Shown: one piece after another, positions 50,986 through 60,976 of the stretch
Layout: each line of letters starts with the position of its first letter
How positions within the stretch are numbered: position 1 is the stretch's first letter
Source: Prorocentrum cordatum
Taxonomy: Eukaryota; Sar; Dinophyceae; Prorocentrales; Prorocentraceae
DNA length: 64,000 nt
NCBI GenBank assembly: GCA_963575745.1
Contig: CAUYUJ010019604.1
Span: forward strand, 668,776 to 732,775
Direction of reading: 5' to 3'
The notes under the pieces: model-generated
Databases searched by the model: none
What the model was told of the DNA's origin: nothing
What the model saw: only the letters and a program-made list of their open reading frames with translations
Translations under genes and position numbers: made by a program

Positions 50986-51540
50986 GTGGACGAGGCAGCC
51001 CCCGCCGGCTCGCCTGGGCTCGAGCGGCGGGCGCGCGCGGAGATCGGTGCGAGGTCTAGCCCAGGCGATCTTGGCGCGATGGGTGGCCCCCCGCCCCAGG
51101 CAATCAGGCGCCGCGCAACCCTTGAGTTGCGCTCGCGGAAGGCGATGGCAGAAGACTCCCACTCGGACGGCAAGCTGAACGCCAAGCCAAGCGGCGCCAA
51201 AGGACACTTGACCGCGGACGGAGCAGTTGCACCGAAGTCTGATATGCCCACCTACTTCTAAGATGAGCCCCATGAAGCGGCAAGGCTCGGATGGGCGAAC
51301 GCGGATGCGGGTTTCGTTGGCAGAAGCGCCTCGTCGACGCCGTTGCTTGAGCGCAGCCGTGCTGCGGGGGCGCGACGTCGAGACCGAAGTGCGGACGAGG
51401 CTGCGCCCTGTCGCGCGACTGCGGCGCCTGCGCCAGGCGAAGAAGAGGTCGCCGATTCGGCGCCCGAAGGGCTGGGGGCCGCGGAGGTAGTCGACGACCG
51501 CGGCGATGACCCAACGGGGGAAGCAGCGCTCGAGGGGGCG
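50986..51540. other. Linker between protease and integrase relics
   Basis: Ala/Arg/Gly-rich frames with no domain. In related elements this is a variable linker. Confidence 0.4.
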
Positions 51541-52300
51541 ATGAAAAAACACGAGCGCCTCCAGCGCGAGGCCGCCCCACGTTGGCACCTGCTTGCACGC
51601 GTGCCTAAGGGTCTGTTCTGTTCAACGTGCCAGCGGGCGAAGACATTGAAAACGCAACAGAGGCAGGATAATAACAAGGCCCGCAAGCAGATGCGACCAT
51701 GCTCTGAGCCGACGAGGTTTGGGTTGGGGGCCTGTGCACCGCGGATCACTAGTTCGCGGCTGAGGAGCGATCGAGGGAACTCCGCGGGGAAGCCTTGCGC
51801 CTGACGCCGTGTAACTGGTGCGCGAGAATCCTGGCAAGTCCGAGCTCTCATGACAAGTCGGCCGAGCACGTGGTATATTTTCTTGAGAACCTCGGGGCGT
51901 CCGCCGAGAAGCTAGACTGCATCCGTGCGGGCGCGGTGCCCGAGCTGATGAGGGCATGCAAGTCGCCGGGCGCGCATCCTCCGAGCGAGTCTATGACTGC
52001 GCATCATTCCGCGGAGCCCGCGAATGAGGGGCTGAACTCGGTGGCGGAGAGAGCCGGCGCTGTCGTGCAGGACGGGGCCAGAACTGCCCTCATGACGGCA
52101 GGATTACCGGCTCCGTACTGGGTGCGCGCGGTACCTTGCTTCTGCTTGTGCTACAATGCGCAAGAGAGTGGCGCGGGCGGATCAGCGCGGAAAAAGACAT
52201 GGCACATCCTTCGACGGGTCTCGAGTGCCGTTCGGTTCCGCCGCGAGATAGTTTCCGCCCCCTGGGCCCCGCATTAGGCGACCCGAGACAGGCTATCGGA
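51541..52300 (+). pseudogene. Integrase relic
   Basis: Frame 0 reads ERLQREAAPRWHLLARVPKG then FCSTCQRAKTLK (51550-51660): the H...H...CxxC zinc-binding N-terminus of the integrase. After a shift, frame 0 from 51856 reads DKSAEHVVYFLENLGASAEK, then AGAVPELMRACKS, AEPANEGLNSVAERAG and GARTALMTAGLPAPYWVRAV, the second half of the integrase core, with the catalytic Glu in VAER. The first catalytic Asp region (about 51720-51850) is scrambled over three frames. Confidence 0.7.
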
Positions 52301-53739
52301 CAAGAGTTGACACCTGCCAAGGCTATGTCCACCATGCATGGGGGCGAGTCGGACAATGCCACTATTGCATGCCACTTGTTCAGCTTGATGGGCTCAGTTT
52401 CCAGACAGGCACGAAGAAAGACGCGCGGATACTTATCGTGGAAAGGTCAGATCAGATACGGGCTGATATTGCTGTCGAGGCGGTGGTCGAGACGGGTCGA
52501 GACGGAGCGGCGGGCGACGAGCCGTGGGGGGCAGCTGTTCACTTCCCGCTGAGGAAGGCCTTTGACGTCGCGTTTACGACGGTGCCCTCGGTCAATCTGG
52601 GAGACCTCGAGTCCGGAGACAGCGTCGCCGACGGCGAGCAGCAGCCCCTTGGCGGCGGCCAGTCGCCCGGGGGTGGAACCGCGTCGACGAGCGGATCAGG
52701 TGGAAGCAAGGCCGCGGTAGAGATGCCACCGCCCCCTGCCCTTGGCGAGGGGGCAGGAGAGACGGCCGCGGACGTGGCGGGGGAGGGCCCGGCGGACAAT
52801 GGAGGACCCTCTGGGCCCCTTCCTGCCCCGCTGTTGCCCGCGGGGGCCCCGCGGAGAGCTGCGCGCTGCATCGGTGCCAGGGGGGGTTCGTTGACTGAGG
52901 GGGGGGCCACTGCGGCGAGACAATCAAATTTCTCTGCCGCCCTGGATATAGGAGAGCCGAAGTTTGAGCAAATCGTGGCACGAACCACCCAGAAGCTATA
53001 AACAGGTGAACATTTCGAGCGCAACGTCGTCAATGTGGGCAATACGCGCGAAGAGCTTAGTCAGCCTCTACCATGAACGGGCAGGTGCAAGACGACGCAG
53101 ATACGCGTGGTTCTCTATTGCGACCCGCGGTATCGGACCCCCGAGGCCGCGGGGGCGGAGGACCCCGTGCATGGGAATGCGTGGTTTCAGAGGACTCAGA
53201 AGGGCTCGACGAATCCATGCGTTCACCCAGATCGGTTGCGGAAGATGGGGGGCCCAGCTAGGGCGAGAGCGATTGCTGTGTTCAAGGCAGAAGGGAAAGG
53301 ATTCTACGGACCTGAGGACCCAGGCCCGAATTCAGACCTGCTGCCAGAGATCGACCGTGGGCGAGGAGCTCCCATCCCCCGTTGCGTCGGGCGGCTGTGC
53401 CCGTGACGTTGCGGCAAACGACGACGCGATGATCGTCTGCGATGGCGCGAGTGGCGCGGGCGCGGACGCCGGCCCCAATCCCGCAAGGCAGACTGCATGG
53501 GGGCTCCGCGGGCTTGACCTGCGCGGAGGCGGCCGGTAGGCGCTGCGTTCCTCGCGCACCCTTGAGATTACAAGATGCGAGCAGTTGTCAGCACCAGGAG
53601 AAGGAGCCTGGATTAAGACCGTGCTACAACCCCTTCACGGACAACTGTGATCGACGTGACGAATGAGATCCGCTTACTATACCATCCAAGTGAGTCGCGG
53701 ATCTGTCTAGCGTTGCTTGCTCCGCCAGACCGGTTGCTA
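52301..53739 (+). pseudogene. Pol linker relic
   Basis: Contains a frame of 210 codons (52369-53001), Gly/Pro/Ala-rich after a short ordered start (ARILIVERSDQIRADIAVEA), which fits the variable region between integrase and RT. A second ordered piece, VVLYCDPRYRTPEAAG at about 53107, reads to 53406. No catalytic motif is recognised. Confidence 0.45.
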
Positions 53740-54780
53740 AGGCTCAGGCGCCCTTGATAACGAATGGGATAGGCTGCGCGAGATCAACGCGTGGGACGAG
53801 AGCAGAGTAATGGAGCTGAGTCAAGCGCGGAAAAAAAATATGGGGCAATACCTTCCGGACGACCGGCCTTTCGCCATCATCGTCGAAAAGAACGCCGAGC
53901 TACCATAATAACACAAGGATAGGAAGTTCAAGGGGCGCGTCGTTTGAGACGGATGTGGCTTATTGATCAAGACAAGAACGTAGCGTTATGCTCTCGTCTT
54001 GTCCTGCCGCGACGCAGGCGAGCAAAGCTGCCGATGCTGTCGGGCCCTTCCCAGGGCATGACATGCAACGGGCTGATGCGCGTCGGGCGTATATTCAGTC
54101 ATCGTTAGGAGGGGCGCCCACGTGGGTTTGAGCACCGAAGCAGGCGTGGCCCGAGAGCTGGGCGGGCTTGCGTGACCCAGCATGCCCTCAGCGACTGGCG
54201 TTATACAGCCATCTCGACGCTGGGGGATATTGGGAGAAGCGCTGCGAAGTGCCTGTCATGTCTAAGGGCCTTGAACCGATCCCATCGTGGCGCAGTTGTG
54301 ATTTCCGCCCGGAGCTGACGCGCTTCTTGATCGCGTGCGTTGACGATTTCAGGTAGGCCCGCTGGCCGAACACATGCAGGAAGGACGGTGCCTCATCCTG
54401 AGCCCTTCGGAGACTGCGCCCAAAGGCGTTGATGTGGATCCACCCGCGCCGGAGGGGCGATGCTTGGGTTGCGAGCGTAGATTCTCTGAAAGTTGGATCG
54501 ATTTACAGGGCGAAGATCAGACTGCGTTAGATCCTCCGCCCCCGAAGGCGCAGAAGCCGAAGGGCGCGGCGGCGGCCGGCGCTGGTTTCTACGACCCGAA
54601 CTTGGCCGCGGCCGCAGCAACGACCACGGTTTATAACGACGGGTCGTGCCCCGTGCCGCCAGGGCAGCAAATCTGGGCACGATATGACGCCTATGTGAGA
54701 AAGTTTGAACCATCTCTGACATCTGGGGCTGATTGTAGATCAGTTGGTCGACGAGTCACCATGGATTGCGACACGCGGGA
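53740..54780 (+). pseudogene. Copia reverse transcriptase relic
   Basis: Pieces in order: EWDRLREINAWDESRVMELS and AIIVEKNAELP (53764-53907, RT start), two stops, KDRKFKGRVV, then PFPGHDMQRADARRAYIQ in a shifted frame (54045-54100; motif A), then LALYSHLDAGGYWEKRCEVP, FIPSWRSC-like text and LIACVDDFR (54188-54356; the CVDD box equals YVDD). It continues HMQEGRCLILSP and RCLGCERRF. At least four frameshifts or stops. The sequence order matches copia RT throughout, so identity is good though the gene is dead. Confidence 0.75.
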
Positions 54781-55039
54781 ATAACCCGAGGATTCATAGG
54801 ATCCTCAATTGGCCAGCAGGGAGAGGATCCATGCCGAGCTTCCCATGGGTACTATGGGCCCTAGGAACATGGTAGCGCTGCTGTTTTTTTTCCAATCCGC
54901 GGGCGATGATGCGCGCTGTCCGGGGGTCGACGAGAGAATCGCTGCTCCCTGCCGCTCTGAAGTGCAAGCCCCAACGAACGAGAAAACCAGCTGCTTCACT
55001 GCGCCCGCTGGACCAGCCGAGATGACCGATGACTATGTC

Positions 55040-56050
55040 AGCGACGCCGAGGAAAAGGTGCCCAGGGAGCCCTATGTGCCTGGGCCGAAAGGTATGGTAC
55101 AGGTGATGGAATATGACATGACAGACTTTTACATCATGTGTCGAGCTATACGCTGAGACGCACCTGCTGGCTGGTACTCCGTACGGCCCTGATCTGACGA
55201 GCCTGTACAGGCAGGGCGGTCCCCTTGGAGAAGGGGCTCGCCCGGCCGAGGAGACAATGGCGGAATGCTTAAGGGTTGACGCAGATGTGGGTCTTGAAGA
55301 CAAAGTGCCAGCCGTTGGTGGACGCCCGATGGTGGACGACGGGCCTGGGCTCTCGACCACCTGCTCCGTCTGGAGTGCTGCAGCCGATTGCAACTCAGGT
55401 GATAATGGAGATCCTCCTATAACGTAGGGATGGCCGGGCACGGCTTGCTCCCCGCAGCGTGTACGTTGGCGTCATGCGTTGTTAAGTAGACCGAACAGCA
55501 GGAAATATAATTCTTCCGCCTCATAAGTTACATCAAGGCGACACTGCGCTACCGAATATTGTTTTGGGTGGGAGACGAGCCCGCAGAAGTCTGGTTGCAG
55601 CAACGCGCGCGCGCTGACCTGGCCAGTATTCGGCAGCTTCGGAGCACGAGCGCCAATGCGCAGAAATTGCGGGGGGCCAGCGCCCGGGCTCATCAGGGCT
55701 GCAAGACGACAGACCGCTACTTCCAACAGCACTCTCGAGGCAGAGATCGCATCGGCAGATGAGGCAGCGCGTAGAGAACTACTGCCTGCACTGCCGTTGT
55801 GGGAACGATTGCCGGGGAGATTCCCGAAATCTGAGTTTATGGAGGCCAACCGAGCAGTGGTGGCGTTTGCAAAGCTGGAGGATCGCAAAGGCTCATGCGT
55901 TTGCCGCGGGCGCGTCGAATTTGCGCAGCAGCCGCGGCGGAACAGTTTGCGAGAGGTCTCATTGACTTGGCGCAGTGATCCACGCGGGACCAAGCCGCTG
56001 ACGCTCGCACCCAGAGGTTTGAACAGCCCCCCCCTTGGGCCAGAGTGATC
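55040..56050 (+). pseudogene. Copia RT end and RNase H relic
   Basis: GMVQVMEYDMTDFYIMC (55096-55140), then HLLAGTPYGPDLTSLYRQ in a shifted frame, then LQPIATQVIMEIL, YRILFWVGDEPAEVWLQQ (55550-55602) with RADLASIRQLRST where the RNase H catalytic ADAD motif is expected, and ADEAARRELLPALPLWERLP (55752-55815; helix with the catalytic Glu missing or shifted) and KSEFMEANRAVVAF (Asn-rich ED-N motif). The segment ends near 56048. Typical of the RNase H of dinoflagellate copia Pol, with several frame changes. Confidence 0.7.
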
Positions 56051-57440
56051 TACCCGATTCCAGTGGTTGCCTCGACTTTGGACAGCGAGCAGCTATGGCA
56101 GTTGCGCGGGTTCTCTATTTGATTGTGAGAATGCCCTTCCTAACAAGCCCGAGGGGGTCTTGAAGCCGAGGCTCGGATTGAAATCTTCTCTCCCCGCTGG
56201 CGGGGGATCGCCGGCGGGGCGGCGACGAAGAAGCCCTAGCGTCCAAGCGAAGGTAACCCCAAGATGGAGACTAAGCCTGTCGTGAATACGATGAGCGCTG
56301 AAAGGTCGGAGTGCGCCACCACGGAACTTTACCTTGACCGCGTCGAGAGCCCCGTCGCAGGTGGCGCCCAGGCGGCGCCGGCTACGGGAGGGCTACGGGG
56401 GCCTTGACAGGAACATCCGATTACCCCAAGTGGCGATTTGGCATTTTGCTGCGGGCCGAATAGCAGGTTGGGCAGACCAGAGGATATGGTAGGCCAGACT
56501 TGCATTGCGGTAAGATTGACCGAAGAGCAGGGCGCGACTACGGAAGCAGGATTAGCGTGCGCCGTGGAAAAGGTCGATGACCATCTCGGTTCCCGCGTTG
56601 CGTTGTTGGGCTCCAGTCTTTGTGCTGGTGGTTCACCTTGGCAGCGTGCGAATGACGCTATGTACAGTAGGAACGGCGACGAGAAGGCATTGATGAGTTC
56701 TAGAGGTCACAGAACGACGTCTTGAAACTTGTTTTGGGCATGTCAAACGACTGCGGAGAAGGTGGCAAAGCAGACTGGTACCGTATGTTTAGAATGGACG
56801 ACTTCTTGTCTATATTGGCGCGATGCTCAAGTTTTGGGCACGTGGTTAAGAAACTGATCCAGGTAAAGCTACATGGATGCGGCTATGGCCTGGTTTATAC
56901 AAAGGGGCGATATTTGAAAATACCGTGGATCATTGCTACGCATTCTGTCATCAGGTATTGCTGACGGAATTGTTCGGACGTGTGATGGGATGTCTCGGCG
57001 CGTTGAAGCGCGCGGACGGGATTGTAAGACTGCTGCGGATTACGTGGGCGAGTTTGTTTGACGTGTGCATGCGCTGGTTGCGAGTGCTGCTGCTGCCGGG
57101 ACTGCTGCCGTCGCGTCCGCTCTTCTCGCATCTCCGCGTCCGCGCGCGCCCGCTGTCGCGTCGGCTCAGGACCGCTCGGGCATCTGCACCAGCGCCGCCC
57201 GCGCGCCTCCAGGTAGCCCCGGCGCTTGCGCGGCTGCCCCCTTGACCCTCTCGCCGCGAGCTCCGCGGTCGCCCGCGCCCGGGCCGGCAATTTCCAGGGC
57301 GCCCAGCGCTCGCGGGCCAGCCAGGCTCGCGGGGGGACAGGGGAGAGGCGTCTCGTGTCGGAGCTGCGCACCGAACACCCCCAGCGAGGAAGTCAAGTCC
57401 TCCTGCACCTTGGGGGGCGAAATGCATCGCGTTCGTGGAG
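56051..57440. other. Spacer, no supported gene
   Basis: Short frames such as 56438-56725 and 56722-56964 look protein-like in composition but match nothing I know. From 57060 to 57450 the frames are Ala/Arg/Pro-rich. The LTR of the decayed copia element could be in the first few hundred bases; it was not found. Confidence 0.35.
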
Positions 57441-57469
57441 GAGATGCGTGATTTGGTCGACTTGACAGG

Positions 57470-58566
57470 GATCCAGAGACCGAGGAGCGCTGCCGGGCCG
57501 GGTGTCGCACGTGTTTCAAGCGTGGCACGGAAGAATATTTCGATCCCATCAATTTTGGCGATTTCACGGGTGAGAAGCAGCACGCGTGGACGCCGACGCA
57601 GGGGGGCGACGCGCAGACCGCCGACGATGGAGAAGCGCACAAGGAGAAGACGGGAGGCGACTGGCGCCCCCATGTCGCCCCGCGGTAGAAGGTGACCTGC
57701 TTATATCAGTTCCTCGGCCTCGGCGTCGGATGCGCCCCGGCAGAAGTTGAGGGGGTCACCAGGAAGATGGAATGGCATTTTCGATTGCCCAAGCTCACCG
57801 ATCCAGATCCCATATTCAATCGGGGGCCTGTTGGCCTGCTCGTGAATGCCGTGCACAAGCCCAACTACACCGCGCAAGGGGTGGAGCTATGCTTTCCGAC
57901 GAGCTGCGGAGGGCCTTCTGGGTGGAGGGTGTCGGGCCATGTGCCTTGAACCTGTGGTCCTTATTATGACAAAAATGGCAGCTTCCCGAAGGCACGGTAA
58001 TGGTGAAGGAGTTCTCTGCCATCGTGGCCGCCAAATGGATGGATGATCAGGCCAATTTCTACATCCGCACGCCACGACCATGCATGACCACCGACCAGCA
58101 TGTCATGCTTGCTGGTCGGTGGGCCCAAGAGGCCACGGACAACATCTGGCGCAACGTCGCGACGGTGACGCTCGAGGATGCCTTCGCGTACCTGGCGCAG
58201 GAGAAGCACAGGCAGGCTATGTATTGCGGCGAGGACAGGATCGCGCGCCGGCACCTCGGACTAAGGACGCAGGCCTCGGCGCCAACCTTGCCTGTGCTAA
58301 CTTTACGGGACAAGGTCCGCCATGCCGCGCTTCGCGAAGACCCGGGCCCCAGATTCCTGGAGGTGGATTCGGCTGACATCGCCAACCATAAGGACACTCT
58401 CCTATTGGCGGGTCATATGTTATACCACAAATGCCCGGAGATGACCACCTCTCGCGGGAAGACTTCCGAGGAGTTGCTGGCCCACGTCAATGAATGCCCG
58501 GCGACGGTGGGCGTCGCAGGGGGCACAGGCGACCGCGGGACACATCGAACAGAGTGGGCGAATTAG
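57470..58566 (+). pseudogene. Unrecognised gene remnant with J-domain-like segment
   Basis: Frame 2 reads EERCRAGCRTCFKRGTEEYF, a TAG at 57686, then TCLYQFLGLGVGCAPAEVEG-VTRKMEWHF and TDPDPIFNRG. This has the look of a DnaJ J-domain (LY-x-x-LG, AE-x, RK, H) with the HPD tripeptide lost. Near 57890 the open frame changes to frame 1: LSDELRRAFWVEGVGPCALN, TGA 57967, then a 188-codon stretch with protein-like composition (MVKEFSAIVAAKWMDDQANF, LEDAFAYLAQEKHRQAMYCG, LTLRDKVRHAALREDPGPRF) ending TGA/TAG near 58566. The second part is not recognised. One shift and two stops point to a pseudogene, or to introns not resolved here. Confidence 0.4.
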
Positions 58567-59875
58567 GCTTCCCCATATTTCTTTGAGGCTGGCTGAAACA
58601 AACTTGAAGAGAGACCGTGCTTTGGCTGGGTGGGCAGCGCAGCGCATTCGAGGTGGTTGCCGGTGCAGGACTATATCCCGTCGGCCCCAGCTTGGAAGGG
58701 GGCAGCCGAACATCCCCGTGGAACAGGAGAACGGCTTCCCCAACATAACGCATCCGCCGCGACCTGGCCTTTCTATGAGGAAGATATTTCAGTGGCGTTC
58801 AGCGCCGACCAGGACTTCACCCAGCGGCTACGCCGCCGCCGGCTCGTCGACGGGACCGCCGACGCCGCGGCCAGCAATGGGCTCAGCAGCGGCGCCGTCT
58901 TACTACTGTGGCCCGAAGAATCCTTGGGATTCGGCGGGGGAGAGCAGATGGCCGCGATCGGCGCCTCCTTCTCCCGAGGCGCAGGCCGAGCCCAAACTGC
59001 TTGAGCCAAAGACCAGGCCGCCGCCTCCAGCGACGTCACCAAGCGAGGTGGAGACGAAGCCGCCGCCTCCGCCGCTGGGGCAGCCCCCGCGCGCGGCAGC
59101 CCCGAGGACTGCGGTCATATAATTGGACGCGAATGCCAACGAGCCGTCAAACATGCCCATCGGCGGCGCGACCCGCCCCGGTCGCCGCAACCTCCGTTGC
59201 CGAAGGACCTGCCACCGACTGCGTCGGGCGTGCCGTCGAGGCGCGGCACCCCACCTCTGCCTCCGGCCTGGCCGCTGGCGCCGCCCATGGCGCCGCCGCC
59301 CTCGGCTGGGCCGCCGCCGGCGCCAGCGGGCCCACCGCCCCCGGCAGGGCTGCCGCCGGCGCCCAAGGGCCCGCCGCCCCGGCGCCCAAGGGCCCGCCGC
59401 CCCCGGCGGGGCCGCCGCCACGGTCGACGCCACCTGCAGCGGCAACGCCTCCGCCGCCCACGGCTGCTCCCCCGCCTCCGCCGGCCGGGTCGCCGCCGGC
59501 AGCGGCGCCTCCTCCGCTTGCGCGGGCGCCGCCGTCGCAGACGCGGGCCCCCCCCCTGCTGGTTCGCAACCGAAGCGTTCGTTGCCCAAGTCGTCTGACC
59601 GCGCTGGGCCTTCGGGAGACGCTGAACCCAGAGCGCCGAATGCGGGCGGCACCTCGTCGAGTTCAGGAGATGCAGGGAGGACGCGTAACCCTCGGGGGCC
59701 TGGCGAGGCTGAGTCTGGCTGCACCAGCGGGGCCGCGGCGCCGCTGGCTGCCGACGATCGGCGCGTCGAGATGCGCTCGAACACTGGTGTGAGCGGCATC
59801 TGGGAGGCGGCGCAGTTGAGGGCTCACGTGCGTGCGAGCGGAGGGGGGGCGACCGGCGCTCGACGCACGTGCTGA
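58567..59875 (+). pseudogene. Pro/Ala-rich remnant, frames rotating
   Basis: Frame 2 to 59122 includes SYYCGPKNPWDSAGESRWP and a Pro-rich tail. A Pro-Pro-Ala repeat region follows at about 59200-59540, read first in frame 1 and then in frame 0, then frame 2 again (SSSSGDAGRTRNPRGP, VEMRSNTGVSGIWEAA) to TGA 59873. Continuous proline-rich reading across three frames suggests one coding region with small indels rather than three genes. No function assigned. Confidence 0.35.
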
Positions 59876-60381
59876 CAGCGGGCGTGGAACTGTCCGATGA
59901 TCATGTCAAGCATGTCCAGGGATTGACGACCCAAATGGCAGAGCTGGTCAACGAGGCGGCGGCCCCTCACATTCGGAACTGGTCGCCCACCCAGTCGTGT
60001 GCAGCTTGCTCGCAACTCATCGAGATGAGCGGCATCCACGCCAGGTTCATTGGTCAAACTAGTGCTGAATATGCGAAGTGAGATGTGCCGATCGAGACTC
60101 GGTCTGCCGCTGCTGCGGAGCGCGCGTGGAAGAACAAGTACACGTACCCCGATATTGTTTTCAGGCTGCTTCCAGACTCGACGTCGATATTTCACGAAGC
60201 AGTTGGCGACAAGCAGCCAGAAGGAGCGAATACCCTTCCCCGCCCGTGTATAAACAATCACATTGCACGATGTTTTGCATATTGTCGGGGCGGCATCATT
60301 TTGTCGGACATTCCGATGCTGGATCAACAAGGGAAGATGTGGTGCGACAGTCGGAACAGTTTGGATAATATCACCGGATAA
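59869..60381 (+). pseudogene. Unrecognised ORF with one in-frame stop
   Basis: Frame 1 reads ELSDDHVKHVQGLTTQMAEL, NWSPTQSCAACSQLIEMSGI, TGA at 60079, then the same frame resumes with TRSAAAAERAWKNKYTYPDI, VFRLLPDSTSIFHEAVGDKQ and CRGGIILSDIPMLDQQGKMW to TAA 60379. Composition is protein-like and the frame is conserved across the stop, so it was probably coding until recently. A Cys pair (CAAC) is present. No family recognised; the frame continues further at 60394-60681. Confidence 0.45.
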
Positions 60382-60945
60382 AGAGGCCGCGTCGTGTCGT
60401 GGAGCGGCAACGGGTTGGGGACTGGCAGGGATGATAGGCGTCTACGTGGTGCAGCGCAGGGAGCTGACGTCCAACAGCATGTCGATCTTGAGTTGGAGGT
60501 GCTAGAGCAGGTGAAGCAACTGGTCGACATGCAGGCTGGGTGCGCAGAAAGGGACAACACCTACATGTTGGTCTTGGGGCTGGGCGATGCACGGTCCTGG
60601 GGAATCCCGGCCACCAGCGGAGAACACGTCGCCTGGATGCACTTGCAAGCCGCGCCGCAGTTGTCGCAAACAACCGAATGAGGTGCTGGGAGCTATGGAC
60701 CACTGGGATAGGGAGGGGGGGCCCTGTTTGATGGGCTTTCTTTTTCTAGCGACCGTTCCCCAGATGCGGGGGTTTCTGTCGCTCCGCGTTTGGCTCAACT
60801 GGTTTCGCACCGCCATGCATCATCGTCATCGTCTTCGTCGTCGCCATTGTCTCACCATCGCAATTATTACGTCCCTCGTCACCACCATGGCCGACGACGC
60901 ACGCACCGTCATCGTTATCATCACACCCGCAATCATGATCGCCAC
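60382..60945. other. Spacer before relict spliced leader
   Basis: Contains a 95-codon frame (60394-60681) that may extend the previous remnant, and CATCGTCATCGTC-type low-complexity DNA at 60815-60930. Confidence 0.4.
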
Positions 60946-60966
60946 CCGTAAACATTTTGGCTCAAA
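60946..60966 (+). other. Relict dinoflagellate spliced leader (DinoSL)
   Basis: Reads CCGTA, then AA where DinoSL has GC, then CATTTTGGCTCAA, then A where DinoSL has the final G: 18 of 21 positions match the known 22-nt leader (whose first base is variable). It lies 10 nt before the ATG of an intronless ORF, exactly where a leader sits on a trans-spliced mRNA. Relict leaders at gene starts are known signs that dinoflagellate mRNAs were reverse-transcribed back into the genome. By a rough estimate for random DNA, about 0.001 such matches are expected in this window on both strands. Confidence 0.8.
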
Positions 60967-60976
60967 CATTCCAGGC

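Larger units (their letters stand above)
46031..56050 (+). mobile_element. Decayed Ty1/copia retrotransposon, second lineage
   Basis: About 10 kb, all in plus orientation. Fragments in order: coiled-coil Gag, Gag core, CCCH fingers, protease, integrase, RT, RNase H. Each fragment is recognisable but the frame changes many times and stops are frequent, so the element is dead. It differs from 28645-37461: Gag has CCCH fingers instead of a CCHC knuckle, the protease is DAGCG, and there is no methyltransferase-like domain that I can see. A minisatellite (48770-49260) lies inside the Gag region. No LTRs were found. Confidence 0.8.

Noticed and set aside
59002-59014. Second spliced-leader-like word on the minus strand (CTTGAGCCAAAG)
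   Set aside because: Only the last dozen bases resemble DinoSL, the upstream CCGTAGCC part is absent, and no ORF start follows; chance is likely.
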